In this document: in pieces, positions 63,289 through 64,000 of the stretch | Layout of the letters: each line of letters begins with the position of its first letter | Numbering within the stretch: position 1 is the stretch's first letter | Assembly: GCA_016714905.1 (NCBI GenBank) | Contig: JADKBW010000001.1 | Coordinates: 62,001-126,000, forward strand | DNA: 64,000 bases | Reading direction: 5' to 3' | Source: Flavobacterium sp. | Lineage (GTDB): Bacteria; Bacteroidota; Bacteroidia; Flavobacteriales; Flavobacteriaceae | Notes under the pieces: generated by a model | Database searches by the model: none | The model's input: the letters and a program-made list of their open reading frames with translations, nothing else | Told to the model about the DNA's origin: nothing | Made by a program: the position numbers and the translations under genes

Positions 63289-64000
63289 ATGAAAAATTAT
63301 TACTTTATTGGCGTGTTTTTTTTCACGCTTTCTCTTTTGTCCTGTGGTGAAAACTCACTGATTTATAGTCCGATTAAAGTCGACGACAATGTAGATGCAG
63401 CGCCAATTACTGGCCTTTTTCAGAAACAAGTATTGATAGAAGACTATACCGGCACCTGGTGTGGGAATTGTGCCCGTGTTGCTTATGCCATTGAAAGAAC
63501 AAAGGAAGCGTCTGACCGAGTTGTTTCGGTTGCCATACATCATGGTAACGATCCTTATGACTTTGAAGGCATTGGTCCTCTCAAGAATTTGATTTCTCCT
63601 AATAGTGAATTGGCTTTACCACAATCTCGATTAAACCGAATCACAACGTGGACATTCCCTGAAGTCAATAATGTTCAACAAGCGCTAAATTTGACAAGTA
63701 ATAATTGTGGTCTGGGTCTAGCATTAAACTCCACCGTAGCTGACGGAAACATTAATCTCGATGTGAAAGTTAAATTTGCTCAGAATTATTCAAATTTGAA
63801 ATTGGTTGTTTATGTCTTAGAAGACAAGTTAATTTACAGACAAACCAATTATTCTACCTTTTATGGAGGAGTAAATCCAATTCCTAGTTTTGAACACAAT
63901 CATGTGCTTCGGGCTTCATTGACAAATCTAATGGGGGATTCACTTACAAACACCAATTATAATCAGACAGTAACCACCAATTTTTCGGTTCCCATACCTT
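63289..64000 (+). CDS. Omp28-related lipoprotein with thioredoxin-like CxxC, cut by window edge
   Basis: The frame opens at the ATG at 63289 and runs to the window edge (237 residues seen). The signal peptide MKNYYFIGVFFFTLSLLSCG ends in a lipobox (LLSCG). QVLIEDYTGTWCGNCARVAY gives a thioredoxin-like start with WCGNC, followed by Omp28-type sequence (RLNRITTWTFPEV, LKLVVYVLEDKLIYRQ, FEHNHVLRASLTN). Omp28 family proteins are Bacteroidota surface lipoproteins of uncertain function. The upstream gap is AT-rich with no clear promoter. Confidence 0.85.
   Translation, partial: MKNYYFIGVFFFTLSLLSCGENSLIYSPIKVDDNVDAAPITGLFQKQVLIEDYTGTWCGNCARVAYAIERTKEASDRVVSVAIHHGNDPYDFEGIGPLKNLISPNSELALPQSRLNRITTWTFPEVNNVQQALNLTSNNCGLGLALNSTVADGNINLDVKVKFAQNYSNLKLVVYVLEDKLIYRQTNYSTFYGGVNPIPSFEHNHVLRASLTNLMGDSLTNTNYNQTVTTNFSVPIP

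Overview
The window is a chromosomal segment from a member of the Bacteroidota, most likely Flavobacteriaceae and close to Flavobacterium. The evidence is in the gene content: seven secreted proteins with type IX secretion (T9SS) type A C-terminal sorting domains, gliding-motility genes gldE and gldD next to ssb and mutY, a PcrB-like GGGP synthase, the 30-residue basic ribosomal protein that appears to be bL38, -33/-7 promoters of the TTG-N17-22-TAnnTTTG type, no obvious Shine-Dalgarno sequences, and low GC.

Layout. 1-3600: edge-truncated flavin reductase and a secreted GH13 amylase. 3666-8690: histidine kinase, HIT protein, GreA, a Rieske-like lipoprotein, and a TonB receptor under a TPP riboswitch. 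8714-13163: one long minus-strand operon with overlapping genes (phosphopantetheinyl transferase, GGGP synthase, PnuC-type transporter, NadR-like kinase, DUF4301, ArfB). 13421-17332: ahcY, a charged lipoprotein and a GH85 endoglycosidase. 17392-23138: rplU-rpmA, a pair of M16 peptidases, an EamA exporter and a metal-binding HMA lipoprotein. 23218-28989: gldD-gldE-ssb-mutY facing HU, bL38 and RNase G. 29037-33298: an AT-rich two-gene insert (O-antigen-ligase/TPR membrane protein plus a T9SS cargo) bounded by two copies of the 3' end of tadA. 33299-44797: tadA/dxs divergent pair, secreted M36 protease, dGTPase, a GNAT protein, nrdA, nrdB and a DUF3109 protein. 44866-54355: repeat-containing T9SS protein, MarC, small membrane protein, FAD protein, S41 peptidase, dCMP deaminase, HupE-like protein, TerB-like protein, fbp, GNAT and aspartate kinase. 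54491-64000: a thioredoxin-fold T9SS pair, a large outer-membrane protein, a K/A-repeat protein, tRNA-Ala, a DUF6029 protein, a TlpA thioredoxin and an Omp28-like lipoprotein.

Much of the window is ordinary housekeeping with a strong extracellular-degradation and envelope theme. Three things stand out. First, a family of seven intergenic palindromic elements has conserved bulged arms and an internal stem whose sequence changes between copies while pairing is kept. Second, the 29-33 kb insert sits between duplicated tadA 3' ends and pairs a ligase-like enzyme with one surface protein. Third, about a dozen single-base indels, mostly in homopolymers, break conserved genes including both subunits of ribonucleotide reductase. 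This points to uncorrected sequence errors rather than to real gene decay. Frameshifted genes are listed over their reconstructed full extent.
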